Of a stretch of DNA of 64,000 nt, positions 8,964-18,026 are shown piece after piece (position 1 is the first letter of the stretch; each line of letters begins with the position of its first letter). A program made the translations under genes and the position numbers. The notes beneath the pieces were generated by a model. The model was not told the origin of the DNA and did not search any database. It saw only the letters and a program-made list of their open reading frames with translations. The stretch comes from Kitasatospora sp. NBC_00240 (GTDB lineage: Bacteria; Actinomycetota; Actinomycetes; Streptomycetales; Streptomycetaceae), in NCBI RefSeq assembly GCF_026342405.1, contig NZ_JAPEMU010000001.1, forward strand, positions 5,890,001 to 5,954,000. The letters are read 5' to 3'.

Positions 8964-9959
8964 ATGGAGATACGGGTTTCCCGGCGCCGGGTGCTGCCGG
9001 TGGTGCTGCTGCTGGCGCTGGCGGCGCTGGCGGGGGTGCTGACCGCGACGCTGCTCGGCGCCGGCCCGTCCGGGGCGAACGGCCGGGCCGGCGCCGGCAA
9101 GGCCTCCGCCGCCGGGCGCGCCACCGGCCCGGAGCAGGTGGACCTGGCGGCCCGGGTGGACGCCTGGACCGCCGGGTTCGGGCCCTCGACGCCCTACAGC
9201 TCCCCCGACGAGGGGCAGCGCCGGGCGGTCGTCGACGGCGTGGCGCAGGCGGTGGAGGGGCACCCGGACCAGGCGGACCGGAGCCTGCGGACGGTCGGCT
9301 ACCGGCTGACCGAGTTCGTGGACAGCGGCTCCGGGCGGCGGCTGGCCGAGATCGCCGACGGCTCCGGACACGAGGCCGAGCGCGGCTGGGGCCGGGTGTA
9401 CGTGGACCTGTCCGCGAAGGCGTCCTGGTCGGTGCAGGTGCCGCACCCGGTCTTCGACACCCGGACCGAACTGCTCGGCGTCGAGGTCTTCCGGGACGCG
9501 CCGGGCGGGGTGCTGGTGCTGGCCGGGGCGCACCGCAAGGCCGGGGCCGGCGGCTCCTCCGACCCGGCGCACCGGACGGACACCGTGTTCGACGCGGTGC
9601 TCCAGGCGACGGCGGCGCGCGGACTGCCGGGTCTCCAGGTGCACGGTTTCGACGAGGGCAGCCTGCCGGGGCAGGACGCGGTGCTGTCCGGCGGGACCGC
9701 GCCCCCCGGGCCGGCCCTCCGGTCGACCGCCGACGGCCTGGAGGGGGCCGGGTTCGCCGTCTGCCGGGCCTGGCGCGACAAGTGCGGCCACCTGGAGGGG
9801 ACCACCAACGTGCAGGGCCGTTTCGCGGCCGGCCTGGGCCTGCCCTGGCTGCACGTCGAGCTGGGCAACGGGCTGCGCACCGATCCGGAGCGGCGCGCGG
9901 AGGTGGCGGCCGTGCTGGCGGTCACCGCGCGGTCCTGGGGCGGCGGCGCCACACCGTGA
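8964..9959 (+). CDS. secreted putative metal-dependent hydrolase of unknown specificity
   Basis: A 331-residue exported protein: arginine-rich start, hydrophobic stretch at about residues 12-34, then a low-complexity Ala/Gly linker. The conserved-looking part contains QVPHPVFDTRTELLGVE, LAGAHRKAG, DPAHRTDTVFDAV and LQVHGFDEG. These are His- and Asp-rich islands in the order expected of a zinc amidohydrolase or carboxypeptidase-like fold. A similar His/Asp pattern reminds me of N-formylglutamate or polyglutamate hydrolases, but I cannot confirm this by eye. It diverges from the polyglutamate-synthase-like operon, so a polymer-degrading role is attractive but inferred. ATG 8964 is chosen because the signal sequence starts there. 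Confidence 0.55.
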   Translation: MEIRVSRRRVLPVVLLLALAALAGVLTATLLGAGPSGANGRAGAGKASAAGRATGPEQVDLAARVDAWTAGFGPSTPYSSPDEGQRRAVVDGVAQAVEGHPDQADRSLRTVGYRLTEFVDSGSGRRLAEIADGSGHEAERGWGRVYVDLSAKASWSVQVPHPVFDTRTELLGVEVFRDAPGGVLVLAGAHRKAGAGGSSDPAHRTDTVFDAVLQATAARGLPGLQVHGFDEGSLPGQDAVLSGGTAPPGPALRSTADGLEGAGFAVCRAWRDKCGHLEGTTNVQGRFAAGLGLPWLHVELGNGLRTDPERRAEVAAVLAVTARSWGGGATP

Positions 9960-10017
9960 ACGGGGGCGCCGGCCCGGGTGGTCCCGGCACGGCGGGCCGT
10001 CCGGCCGGTGGGAGCCG

Positions 10018-10455
10018 TCAGCAGGGCCGGCGGCGCAGGTCCAGCACGTAGTCGTGGGGGGCGCCGGCGCTCTCGGCCGCGTCCGCGATCAGCCCGAGGT
10101 AGCGGGCGGCGGGCAGGCCGCCCTCGTAGTCGTTCAGGACGTACGTCCAGACCTGGATGTCGCCGTCCAGGGTGTGCGCCCGCAGCTTCATCTTGCGGTA
10201 GATGCCGAGCTGCACGCCCTCCCAGCGGTCCAGCCCCTCCTCGTCCATCGGGGCGACGTCGTAGAGCGAGACGAAGACCTGCTCCTTCTCGTCCTCCACC
10301 ACGGTGGCCAGCGAGCCCTCCCAGCCGAGCTGCTCGCCGCCGAAGGTCAGCCGCCAGCCGTCCAGCCAGCCCGTGCCGCGCAGCGGGGAGTGCGGGGCAC
10401 GGCGGGTCATCTGCCGGGCATCGAGGTTGGTGGCATACGCGGCGTAGAGGGGCAT
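10018..10455 (-). CDS. gamma-glutamylcyclotransferase-like (AIG2/GGCT fold) protein
   Basis: A 145-residue cytoplasmic protein that opens with the fold's substrate-loop pattern (LYAAYATNLD) followed by an RGTGWLDGWRLTFGG strand, and has the acidic segment DVAPMDEEGLDRWEGVQ. GGCT enzymes release 5-oxoproline from gamma-glutamyl amines; many bacterial members have unknown substrates. ATG 10455 begins exactly at the conserved region. The gene is convergent with the 8964 gene and divergent from lpdA. Confidence 0.8.
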   Translation of the reverse strand: MPLYAAYATNLDARQMTRRAPHSPLRGTGWLDGWRLTFGGEQLGWEGSLATVVEDEKEQVFVSLYDVAPMDEEGLDRWEGVQLGIYRKMKLRAHTLDGDIQVWTYVLNDYEGGLPAARYLGLIADAAESAGAPHDYVLDLRRRPC

Positions 10456-10601
10456 GGGCGCCAGCCTACGGGAGTTGAACGCGGGAACCGGTCGGGGGAG
10501 CGTCCACGGGTGCGCCGGGCCGCCGCCGACCGGGGATCGTCGCCCGGCGCCGGCAGGGCAGCCGTGACCCCGGCGTGGCGGCGGGGTCGGCGTGCGGGAC
10601 A

Positions 10602-12056
10602 ATGGTGCACGTGACTCGGATCGTGATCATCGGTGGCGGACCTGGCGGATACGAGGCAGCCCTGGTGGCGGCCCAGCTCGGCGCGGAGGTGACCGTCGTC
10701 GACCGCGACGGCCTCGGCGGATCGGCGGTGCTCACGGACTGCGTGCCGTCGAAGACCCTGATCGCGACCGCGGAGGTGATGACCACCTTCGACAGCTCGT
10801 ACGAGGAACTCGGCATCATCGTCGCGGACGACACGCCCCCGATCGAGGGATCGGCCCGGGTCGTCGGCGTGGACCTCGGCAAGGTCAACCGACGCGTCAA
10901 GCGCCTGGCGATCGCGCAGTCGCACGACATCACCCAGTCCGTGACCCGGGCCGGCGTGACGGTGCTGCGCGGCAAGGGCCGGCTCGGCGGCGGCGGGCAG
11001 GCCGCGGACGGCTCCCGCGAGGTGCTGGTGGACGGCCCCGACGGCGGCGTCCAGACGCTGCGCGCCGACGCGGTGCTGATCGCCACCGGTGCCCACCCGC
11101 GCGAGCTGCCCGACGCGCAGCCCGACGGCGAGCGGATCCTGACCTGGACCCAGGTCTACGACCTGGAGGAGCTGCCGCGCGAGCTGATCGTGGTCGGCTC
11201 CGGCGTCACCGGCGCCGAGTTCGCCGGCGCGTACCAGGCGCTCGGCTCCAAGGTCACGCTGGTCTCCAGCCGCGACCGGGTGCTGCCGGGTGAGGACCCG
11301 GACGCCGCCGAGGTGCTGGAGGAGGTCTTCCGGCGCCGCGGCATGAACGTGATGAGCCGCTCGCGGGCCGAGGGCGCCAAGCGGGTGGGCGACCACGTGG
11401 AGGTCACTCTCGCCGACGGCCAGGTGATCCGGGGCACGCACTGCCTGATGGCGGTCGGCTCGATCCCCAACACCGCGGAGATGGGGCTGGAGGAGGCCGG
11501 GGTCAAGCTCAACGACTGGGGCCAGATCCAGGTCGACCGGGTCTCCCGCACCAGCGCCCCGGGCGTCTACGCGGCGGGCGACTGCACCGGCGTCTTCATG
11601 CTGGCCTCGGTGGCCGCGATGCAGGGCCGGATCGCGATGTACCACGCGCTCGGCGACGCGGTGCAGCCGCTGAACCTCAAGACGGTGGCGTCCAACGTCT
11701 TCACCGACCCGGAGATCGCCACGGTCGGCTACACCGCCGCCGACGTCTCCTGCGGAAAGATGGACGCGGTCGAGGTGAAGCTCCCGCTGCGCGGCAACCC
11801 GCGGGCCAAGATGCAGGGCATCAGGGACGGCTTCGTGAAGCTGTTCTGCCGCCCGGGCACCGGCATCGTGGTCGGCGGCGTCGTGGTGGCACCGCGCGCG
11901 AGCGAACTGATTCACCCGATTTCGCTCGCCGTGGACGCCAATTTGACGGTCGAACAGGTGGCCAGTGCGTTCACGGTCTACCCCTCGGTGTCCGGTTCCA
12001 CCGCCGAGGCCGCCCGGCAGCTGCACATCCGCAAGCGGGCCGAGGGCGAATCCTGA
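10602..12056 (+). CDS. lpdA: NAD(P)H-quinone dehydrogenase-like flavoprotein (LpdA type)
   Basis: A 484-residue pyridine-nucleotide-disulfide oxidoreductase family protein with the FAD motif GGGPGG (residues 11-16), an NAD(P)H-binding GSGVTGAEFAG and the AAGDCTG FAD motif. The redox pair of true disulfide reductases (CxxxxC) is incomplete: only Cys47 of LTDCVPSK remains, and Ala42 stands at the first cysteine. The C-terminal His-Glu pair is also replaced (VYPSVSGS). This is the pattern of Mycobacterium LpdA (Rv3303c), an NAD(P)H:quinone reductase rather than lipoamide dehydrogenase. Starts are possible at ATG 10602 or GTG 10611 (VTRIVIIGG). Confidence 0.88.
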   Translation: MVHVTRIVIIGGGPGGYEAALVAAQLGAEVTVVDRDGLGGSAVLTDCVPSKTLIATAEVMTTFDSSYEELGIIVADDTPPIEGSARVVGVDLGKVNRRVKRLAIAQSHDITQSVTRAGVTVLRGKGRLGGGGQAADGSREVLVDGPDGGVQTLRADAVLIATGAHPRELPDAQPDGERILTWTQVYDLEELPRELIVVGSGVTGAEFAGAYQALGSKVTLVSSRDRVLPGEDPDAAEVLEEVFRRRGMNVMSRSRAEGAKRVGDHVEVTLADGQVIRGTHCLMAVGSIPNTAEMGLEEAGVKLNDWGQIQVDRVSRTSAPGVYAAGDCTGVFMLASVAAMQGRIAMYHALGDAVQPLNLKTVASNVFTDPEIATVGYTAADVSCGKMDAVEVKLPLRGNPRAKMQGIRDGFVKLFCRPGTGIVVGGVVVAPRASELIHPISLAVDANLTVEQVASAFTVYPSVSGSTAEAARQLHIRKRAEGES

Positions 12057-12073
12057 GCGGGGAACGACCAGTT

Positions 12074-12101
12074 GAGGCGGCCGCCGCGGGGTGGCCGCCT
12101 C
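12074..12101 (+). terminator. hairpin after lpdA
   Basis: Nine-base perfect stem GAGGCGGCC (12074-12082) and GGCCGCCTC (12093-12101) with a 10-base loop, 17 bases past the lpdA stop. It fits a factor-independent-type terminator without a U tract. Confidence 0.75.
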
Positions 12102-12254
12102 CTGCGCGCGCCGGCGCATCACCCGTACGGCGGGCGTGCTCCCCGGGGGCTGACGGCGCGTAGTGTACGGTCACGCGCCGCCCTTGTGTGAGCATTTCCC
12201 GTTACCAGGAGCAAACGCCTGAAAGCAGACGGTCATTCAGTTACCGTCGGTTCT

Positions 12255-13214
12255 GTGTTTGCAGCAGAACGTCGCCAGTTGATCCTCGAAATGGTGCGCG
12301 CCAACGGAGCAGTGTCGCTCCGTGAACTGGCCCGCGTCGTCCAGACCTCCGAAGTGACCGTCCGCAGGGACGTACGGGCACTGGAGGCAGAAGGGCTCCT
12401 CGACCGCCGTCACGGCGGCGCGGTGCTCCCCGGCGGCTTCAGCCGCGAACCCGGATATCCGCAGAAGACCCACCTCGCCGCCGCCGAGAAGAGCGCCATC
12501 GCCGACCTCGCGGCCGGCCTGGTGGCCGAGGGCGACGCCGTCGTGGTGGGCGCCGGCACCACCACCCAGGAGCTGGCCCGCCGGCTCGCCCGGGTGCCGG
12601 GGCTGACGGTGGTGACCAACTCCCTGCTGGTCGCCCAGGCCCTGGCGCACGCCAACCGGGTGGAGGTGGTGATGACCGGGGGCACCCTCCGGGGGTCCAA
12701 CTACGCCCTGGTCGGCAGCGGCGCCGAGCAGTCGCTGCAGGGGCTGCGGGTCACCAAGGCCTTCATCTCCGGCAGCGGCCTGACCGCCGAGCGCGGGCTG
12801 TCGACCACGAACATGCTCTCCGCGAGCGTGGACCGGGCTCTGGTGCAGTCGGCCGCCGAGGTCATCGTCCTCGCCGACCACACCAAGCTCGGCGCGGACA
12901 CCATGTTCCAGACCGTCCCGACCGACGCCATCACCCGCCTGGTGACGGACGAGCACGCCACCGCGGACGACCTCACCGCCCGCGAGCTGGACGCGCTGGC
13001 CGACTGCGGCGTCCAGATCGACGTCGCCCCGCTCGGACTGCCGGTCGAGCAGCCGGTGCACGGCACCGGCCCGGTGCAGCACCAGGCGCCGCTCGGCGTC
13101 GGCCCGCGCCGGGCCGCCCCGTCGCCGCCCGGTGGCGCGCCGCTGCCCGGCCAGCGCCGCCCCGGCGCACACAGCGGCATGATCGTCCGCCCGCTGGCCT
13201 CCGGGCGCCCCTGA
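12255..13214 (+). CDS. DeoR/GlpR-family transcriptional regulator
   Basis: A 319-residue protein starting at GTG 12255. The N-terminal winged helix is clear (ERRQLILEMVRANGAVSLRELA then TSEVTVRRDVRALE, residues about 4-50). The DeoR sensor domain follows (VVVGAGTTTQELARRL, TNSLLVAQAL, and a phosphosugar-isomerase-like core to about residue 250). Such proteins repress sugar-phosphate genes and release DNA on binding a phosphorylated sugar. The last ~60 residues are Pro/Gly-rich and unlike the family. No obvious target lies next to it; autoregulation through the 12102-12254 region is possible. Confidence 0.88.
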   Translation: MFAAERRQLILEMVRANGAVSLRELARVVQTSEVTVRRDVRALEAEGLLDRRHGGAVLPGGFSREPGYPQKTHLAAAEKSAIADLAAGLVAEGDAVVVGAGTTTQELARRLARVPGLTVVTNSLLVAQALAHANRVEVVMTGGTLRGSNYALVGSGAEQSLQGLRVTKAFISGSGLTAERGLSTTNMLSASVDRALVQSAAEVIVLADHTKLGADTMFQTVPTDAITRLVTDEHATADDLTARELDALADCGVQIDVAPLGLPVEQPVHGTGPVQHQAPLGVGPRRAAPSPPGGAPLPGQRRPGAHSGMIVRPLASGRP

Positions 13215-13328
13215 GCCGGCGTCGGCCGGGGGCCCGGTACGCCGGGGCCTCGGCGCCGGGTCCGCCCGGTCGGAGGCACCGGCACGTCGGGCGCCGGCAC
13301 GGGCGCGCCGATGAGTGCCGCCGGCGCG

Positions 13329-14681
13329 TCAGTCCCCGCGCGGGAAGGGGAAGGTGCGGCCGTACGAGCCCCAGAGCCGTATGTCGCGGCCGTCCGTCCG
13401 GCCGTCGCCGTTCAGGTCGCCGGCCCGGCCGGAGCGGAGCAGCCGTCGCAGGTCCGCCCGGTCGACGGACCCGTCGTGGTCGACGTCCGGGCTGTGCACG
13501 GCCAACAGTCCCGGGCGGACGGCCAGCAGGTGGAACGCCGTGCCCGGGCTGCCGAAGGCGCCGAAGTTGTCGTCGGTGACCAGTACCAGCGACCGGGAGC
13601 CGTCGGCCAGCACCGGCCCCCAGGTGAGGCCCTCGACGTTGCCCGGGGCGACCCCGGCGGACGCGAAGTCGAACAGCAGCCGCTTGCGCATCGTCCGCTC
13701 GCTGCCGGCCAGGGCCGGCCTGCCGTTGACATCGGTGGCGCCGACCGTGGTGGTCCACCAGATCCGGATGCCGAAGTCGGTGCCGGACCGGGCGGTCCGC
13801 TCCACCACCAGGTAGTCGGTCTCGTTGACCGCGAGGATCTCCGACGCGCCGCGCTGCGCGGTGGCCGGTACGGGGCCGGCGTCGTTCAGCGGGCCGAGCG
13901 GGTAGACGAACTCGCCCAGCGCGCGGCCGTCGGCGCGGGCCTGCACCAGCAGGCGGCAGCGGCTGCCGGCCCCGGCGGTCGGCGCCGGACCGTCCTGGAC
14001 CAGCGGGTCCTCGGTCAGCGTGACCACCTTGGAGCCGTCCAGGGAGAGGGTCAGCCCCTCGAAGGCCTGGTTGTCGCGGACCCCGGAGACCGGTGTGCCG
14101 TCCGGCCCGAGCACCGGCCGGTATGCCGCCGGCAGCGGCAGTTCGCGCCGGTGGCCGCCGTCCGGAGCGGCCTCACGGACGAACGGCGGCAGGCCCGGCG
14201 CCGCGCTGCCCTCGCTCGCCCACAGCAGGCCCTTGCCGCCGGGGGTCCAGCGGATCGCCTCCGGGGCCACCGTCCGCCGGGGGAACGGCTTGCCGTCGGC
14301 GCCGGCCAGGACGGTGCTGCCGGCCCACTGCGGGGCGCGGACCGCGAATCCCTTGGCGTCCAGCGGCAGCCGCAGGAGCTGGAAGCGGGCCGGGGCCAGC
14401 TCGGAGCGGTCGTCGCTGAGGGCCACGTACCGGCCGGAGCGCGGGTCGTAGTCGATGCCGGACATGCCGCCGAAGGGCACCCCGTCCAGCACGGTGCCCA
14501 CCGGGACGGTGATGGTGTCCAGCAGCCGGACGTCCGGGCGGTGGCCGCCGTCGGCGCCGCGGGCCGGCCGCTCCGGCGCCGCCGTGGCCGGCCCGCCGCC
14601 CAGGCAGAGGACGGCGAGGACGAGCGTGCCGGCGGCCGCCGCGCACCGGTGGTACGGACGGGGGCCTTGGGGCTGGGGCAT
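13329..14681 (-). CDS. secreted esterase-like/phytase-like beta-propeller protein with C-terminal dockerin-type EF hands
   Basis: A 450-residue exported protein. A Sec signal peptide (about 1-35, AGTLVLAVLCLGG then TAAPERP) is followed by an esterase-like-activity-of-phytase domain (GMSGIDYDPRSGRYVALSDDR, then repeated blades). The C-terminus has two calcium-loop repeats, DVDHDGSVDRADL and DLNGDGRTDGRDI, which is the arrangement of a type I dockerin. The ATG at 14681 has GGAG eight bases upstream; a further 18-codon extension lacks a ribosome site. The enzymatic substrate is unknown (phosphoesters are a guess from the family). Confidence 0.82.
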   Translation of the reverse strand: MPQPQGPRPYHRCAAAAGTLVLAVLCLGGGPATAAPERPARGADGGHRPDVRLLDTITVPVGTVLDGVPFGGMSGIDYDPRSGRYVALSDDRSELAPARFQLLRLPLDAKGFAVRAPQWAGSTVLAGADGKPFPRRTVAPEAIRWTPGGKGLLWASEGSAAPGLPPFVREAAPDGGHRRELPLPAAYRPVLGPDGTPVSGVRDNQAFEGLTLSLDGSKVVTLTEDPLVQDGPAPTAGAGSRCRLLVQARADGRALGEFVYPLGPLNDAGPVPATAQRGASEILAVNETDYLVVERTARSGTDFGIRIWWTTTVGATDVNGRPALAGSERTMRKRLLFDFASAGVAPGNVEGLTWGPVLADGSRSLVLVTDDNFGAFGSPGTAFHLLAVRPGLLAVHSPDVDHDGSVDRADLRRLLRSGRAGDLNGDGRTDGRDIRLWGSYGRTFPFPRGD

Positions 14682-15077
14682 GGACGACTCCGGAGGAGCG
14701 GACCCGGCGCGGACCGGCCCCTCGGCCGTGGGCACGGGGAGCCCGGCCGACGCCGGGACCGGCGGGTGGGGCGAGCTGGGTTCGGGCCCGCGGCGGCGCG
14801 CAGCCGTCCGGACGCGGATCGCCCGGGCGGCGCGGTGGCCGCCCGCCCGGCGATGACGGGTGCGTCGCCGAGCCCGTGCCCGGGGCCTCGTGACGACACG
14901 CCGTCAATCTAGCGGAAGGGTACGGGGCGGACCGAGCCGGAGCGTGACGACAGCATGAATTCGGCCGGAAGCGGACGCCGCCGCAGCGCGGTCGCAGCGC
15001 CCCGCGCGGGCCCGGGAACGACGGGGCGGCCCGCACACCCTGAGGTGTACGGGCCGCCCACCGGCGCGGATCCCGCG
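14682..15077. other. intergenic region upstream of the dockerin-like gene
   Basis: It holds the promoter region of the 13329-14681 gene (a TAGATT minus-strand -10-like hexamer at 14906-14911) and the accA2 terminator at 15024-15059. I see no supported coding sequence. Confidence 0.45.
15024..15059 (-). terminator. terminator of accA2
   Basis: Inverted repeat with 16-base arms (15024-15039 and 15044-15059), one mismatch and a 4-base loop, beginning 18 bases beyond the accA2 stop. Confidence 0.85.
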
Positions 15078-16853
15078 TCAGTTGTCCTTGATCTCGCAGA
15101 GCGCCGCGCCACTGCTGACGCTCGCACCGACCTCGGCCTTCAGACCGACGATCGTGCCGGCCTTGTGCGCGTTCAGCGGCTGCTCCATCTTCATGGCCTC
15201 CAGGACGACGATCAGCTCGCCCTCCGCGACGACCTGGCCCTCCTCGACGGCGACCTTGACGATGGTGCCCTGCATCGGCGACGCCAGGGTGTCACCGCTG
15301 ACCGCCGAACCGGCCTTCTTGGCGCCGACCCGGCGCTTGGCCTTGGCACCCGCGGCGCCGCCGGCCGGAGCGGCCGAGACACCGAGGGACGAGGGCAGCG
15401 AGACCTCGATCCGCTTGCCGCCCACCTCGACCACCACGGTCTCGCGGGCGTCGGCCTCGTCGGCCTCGCCGCCCGCGCCCGAGAACGCCGGGATGGTGTT
15501 CCGGAACTCGGTCTCGATCCAGCGGGTGAAGACCGTGAAGGGCCCCTCGCCGCCGTGCACCTCGGGCGCGAACGCCGGGTCGACGACCACGGCCTGGTGG
15601 AACGGGATGGCCGTGGCCATGCCCTCCACCTTGAACTCGGCCAGCGCACGCGCGGCGCGCTGCAGCGCCTGCTTGCGGCTGGCGCCGGTGACGATCAGCT
15701 TCGCCAGCAGCGAGTCCCAGGCCGGGCCGATGACCGAGCCGGTCTCGACGCCGGCGTCCAGCCGGACACCCGGGCCGGACGGCGGCGAGAACAGCGTGAC
15801 GCTGCCGGGGGCGGGCAGGAAGCCGCGGCCCGGGTCCTCGCCGTTGATCCGGAACTCGATCGAGTGACCGCGCACCGCGGGGTCGTCGTAGCCGAGCGCC
15901 TCGCCGTCGGCGATCCGGAACATCTCGCGGACCAGGTCGATCCCGGTGACCTCCTCGGAGACCGGGTGCTCGACCTGCAGGCGGGTGTTGACCTCCAGGA
16001 AGGAGATCAGGCCGTCCTGCGACACCAGGAACTCGCAGGTGCCCGCGCCGACGTAGCCGGCCTCGCGCAGGATCGCCTTGGACGCCCGGTACAGCTCGGC
16101 GTTCTGCTCGTCGGTCAGGAACGGCGCGGGCGCCTCCTCGACCAGCTTCTGGTGGCGGCGCTGCAGCGAGCAGTCGCGGGTGGAGACCACGACCACGTTG
16201 CCGTGCTGGTCGGCGAGGCACTGGGTCTCGACGTGCCGCGGGTTGTCGAGGTACTGCTCGACGAAGCACTCGCCGCGCCCGAAGGCGGCGACCGCCTCGC
16301 GGACGGCCGAGTCGAACAGCTCCGGGATCTCCTCCAGCGTGCGGGCGACCTTCAGGCCGCGGCCGCCGCCGCCGAACGCCGCCTTGATGGCGACCGGCAG
16401 GCCGTGCTCGCGGGCGAAGGCGACGACCTCGTCGGCGCCGGCGACCGGCTCCGGCGTGCCGGCCACCAGCGGGGCACCGGCGCGCTGCGCCACGTGCCGC
16501 GCGGTGACCTTGTCACCGAGGTCGCGGATGGCCTGCGGCGGCGGGCCGATCCAGGTCAGGCCCGCGTCGATGACGGCCTGGGCGAATTCGGCGTTCTCGG
16601 AGAGGAAGCCGTAGCCCGGGTGGACGGCGTCCGCACCGGAGTCGGCGGCCGCCTTGAGCACCTTGGCGATGTCCAGGTAGCTGGTGCCGGGGGTGTCGCC
16701 GCCGAGCGCGTACGCCTCGTCGGCCACGCGGACGTGCAGCGCATCCCGGTCCGGCTCGGCGTAGACGGCGACGCTGGCGATACCGGCATCCGAGCAGGCC
16801 CGGGCGACGCGGACGGCGATTTCTCCGCGGTTGGCGATGAGCACCTTGCGCAC
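15078..16853 (-). CDS. accA2: acetyl/propionyl-CoA carboxylase alpha subunit (biotin carboxylase plus biotin carrier)
   Basis: A 591-residue bifunctional subunit. The biotin carboxylase N-domain starts at [19 protein letters not shown], the ATP-grasp loop GGGGRGLKV is present, and [12 protein letters not shown] follows. The C-terminal biotinyl domain carries EAMKMEQP with the biotinylated Lys555. It supplies carboxybiotin to carboxyltransferase beta subunits such as PccB (19220-20809), making malonyl- and methylmalonyl-CoA for fatty acid and polyketide synthesis. BirA at 21154 would attach the biotin. A sequence shared with the pccB promoter lies 46-61 bases upstream of its start. Confidence 0.95.
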   Translation of the reverse strand: MRKVLIANRGEIAVRVARACSDAGIASVAVYAEPDRDALHVRVADEAYALGGDTPGTSYLDIAKVLKAAADSGADAVHPGYGFLSENAEFAQAVIDAGLTWIGPPPQAIRDLGDKVTARHVAQRAGAPLVAGTPEPVAGADEVVAFAREHGLPVAIKAAFGGGGRGLKVARTLEEIPELFDSAVREAVAAFGRGECFVEQYLDNPRHVETQCLADQHGNVVVVSTRDCSLQRRHQKLVEEAPAPFLTDEQNAELYRASKAILREAGYVGAGTCEFLVSQDGLISFLEVNTRLQVEHPVSEEVTGIDLVREMFRIADGEALGYDDPAVRGHSIEFRINGEDPGRGFLPAPGSVTLFSPPSGPGVRLDAGVETGSVIGPAWDSLLAKLIVTGASRKQALQRAARALAEFKVEGMATAIPFHQAVVVDPAFAPEVHGGEGPFTVFTRWIETEFRNTIPAFSGAGGEADEADARETVVVEVGGKRIEVSLPSSLGVSAAPAGGAAGAKAKRRVGAKKAGSAVSGDTLASPMQGTIVKVAVEEGQVVAEGELIVVLEAMKMEQPLNAHKAGTIVGLKAEVGASVSSGAALCEIKDN

Positions 16854-16898
16854 AATGGCTCCCTTCTTGAACCTCGTCGAGTCTAGGGATTACAGGGT

Positions 16899-16914
16899 GG
16901 TACCGGCGAGTAGC
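16899..16914 (-). promoter_or_regulatory. candidate shared acyl-CoA regulon site, accA2 copy
   Basis: Plus-strand GGTACCGGCGAGTAGC. Its core, TACCG-NN-GAGTAGC, is identical outside the two central bases to the sequence in front of pccB (20878-20892) and resembles the one in front of the acyl-CoA dehydrogenase (63495-63510). Confidence 0.45.
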
Positions 16915-17072
16915 CCAAGGTGGTGAGCTATCCCACACGGAGGGTGACGCGATTGCGTGACCGGTCGGGCACGGAACGGGACGCTCCGCAGGTCGTGGGT
17001 GGTGACAGTGTCAGGCCTGGGCCTTGCGGGGTGGTCGTGCCGCCGCCCCGCCGTGCCGTGGCCTTCGCCACA

Positions 17073-17858
17073 TCATGTCGAGGGCGCCGGGGCCTGGGCC
17101 GGTACGACGGTCGGCGTGGCGCCGGTGTCCGGTCGGGCGAGGGCCTGGCGGGTGACGTCCGCGACCGGCTCGACCAGGTCCGGCCCGTAGGCGCTGGAGT
17201 TGATCAGCTCCAGCACCAGGGCGAACGTCCCGTCCGTGCCGTACTTGCGGGCCAGCTTCCGGTGGTTGGCCACCAGGTAGCGCACGGCCGCGTGGTTGGA
17301 GGTCGCGGTCTGCCCGGCGATCAGGAAGGCCGGCCGGCCGCCGTGCCCGGTCCGGATCCGGGCCAGCAGCATGTAGACCCGGCCGCCCGGGGTCTCGGAC
17401 GGACTCTGGTAGCGGTACTCCTCGGACCCGACGGTGAGGCGCATCTCGTGATGCTTGACCGGGTCCTGGACGAAGGAGACGCCCGGCAGCCAGGAGATCA
17501 GGTGGGCGGCCGTCCGGTCGTTGCTGGCGGGCCCGCCGAGGCAGAACTCGGCCTTGTGACCGAGCCCTTGGCGTACCTCGTCGTGGCCGACCAGCTCGGC
17601 CCGCGCGCCGCACTCGCGCACCAGGGCGGAGAGCTCCATCAGGGCGAACACGTCGCCCCGCGAGACGCTCTTCGAACTGGAGGACGCCGCATGGCGGTTC
17701 ACCACCAGCAGGCACTCCGTCCCGCCGGGCATGCCGAAGAACTCGCGGACCCGGCCGAGCCGTCGCCGGCGGCGCAGGTTCTGGGCGAGCCAGCCGAGCG
17801 AGGCGCTGATCGCGGTGGCGACCAGGCCGAGCACCACGTTGAGCACGCTGTCGGTCAT
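17073..17858 (-). CDS. conserved actinomycete hypothetical protein with N-terminal membrane anchor
   Basis: A 261-residue protein. Residues 5-25 form a membrane segment followed by a basic RRRRR stretch, so the bulk is probably cytoplasmic. The soluble part has a Rossmann-like beginning (ECLLVVNRHAAS), then DVFALMELSALVRECGARAELV, CLGGPASNDRTAAHL and a late NHAAVRYLVANHRKLARKYG segment. I do not recognise a characterised family. ATG 17858 has GCAGGG just upstream. It stands between accA2 and maf on the same strand, an arrangement I recall from Streptomyces chromosomes. Confidence 0.75.
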   Translation of the reverse strand: MTDSVLNVVLGLVATAISASLGWLAQNLRRRRRLGRVREFFGMPGGTECLLVVNRHAASSSSKSVSRGDVFALMELSALVRECGARAELVGHDEVRQGLGHKAEFCLGGPASNDRTAAHLISWLPGVSFVQDPVKHHEMRLTVGSEEYRYQSPSETPGGRVYMLLARIRTGHGGRPAFLIAGQTATSNHAAVRYLVANHRKLARKYGTDGTFALVLELINSSAYGPDLVEPVADVTRQALARPDTGATPTVVPAQAPAPST

Positions 17859-18026
17859 CCCTGCATGTCCTCTCCGGGTCGGCGGCCCGGCCAGCCTATC
17901 GGCGCGGCCCGGCCACGGGGGCTGGATCACCGGGACAGATGTCCGGCCGGGTATCTGTCGGAATCGGCAGGGCCGGGGCAGCCCGGATGTGTTCCGGTGC
18001 CGCGGCCGGCGGCCGCCCGGGGCGGG

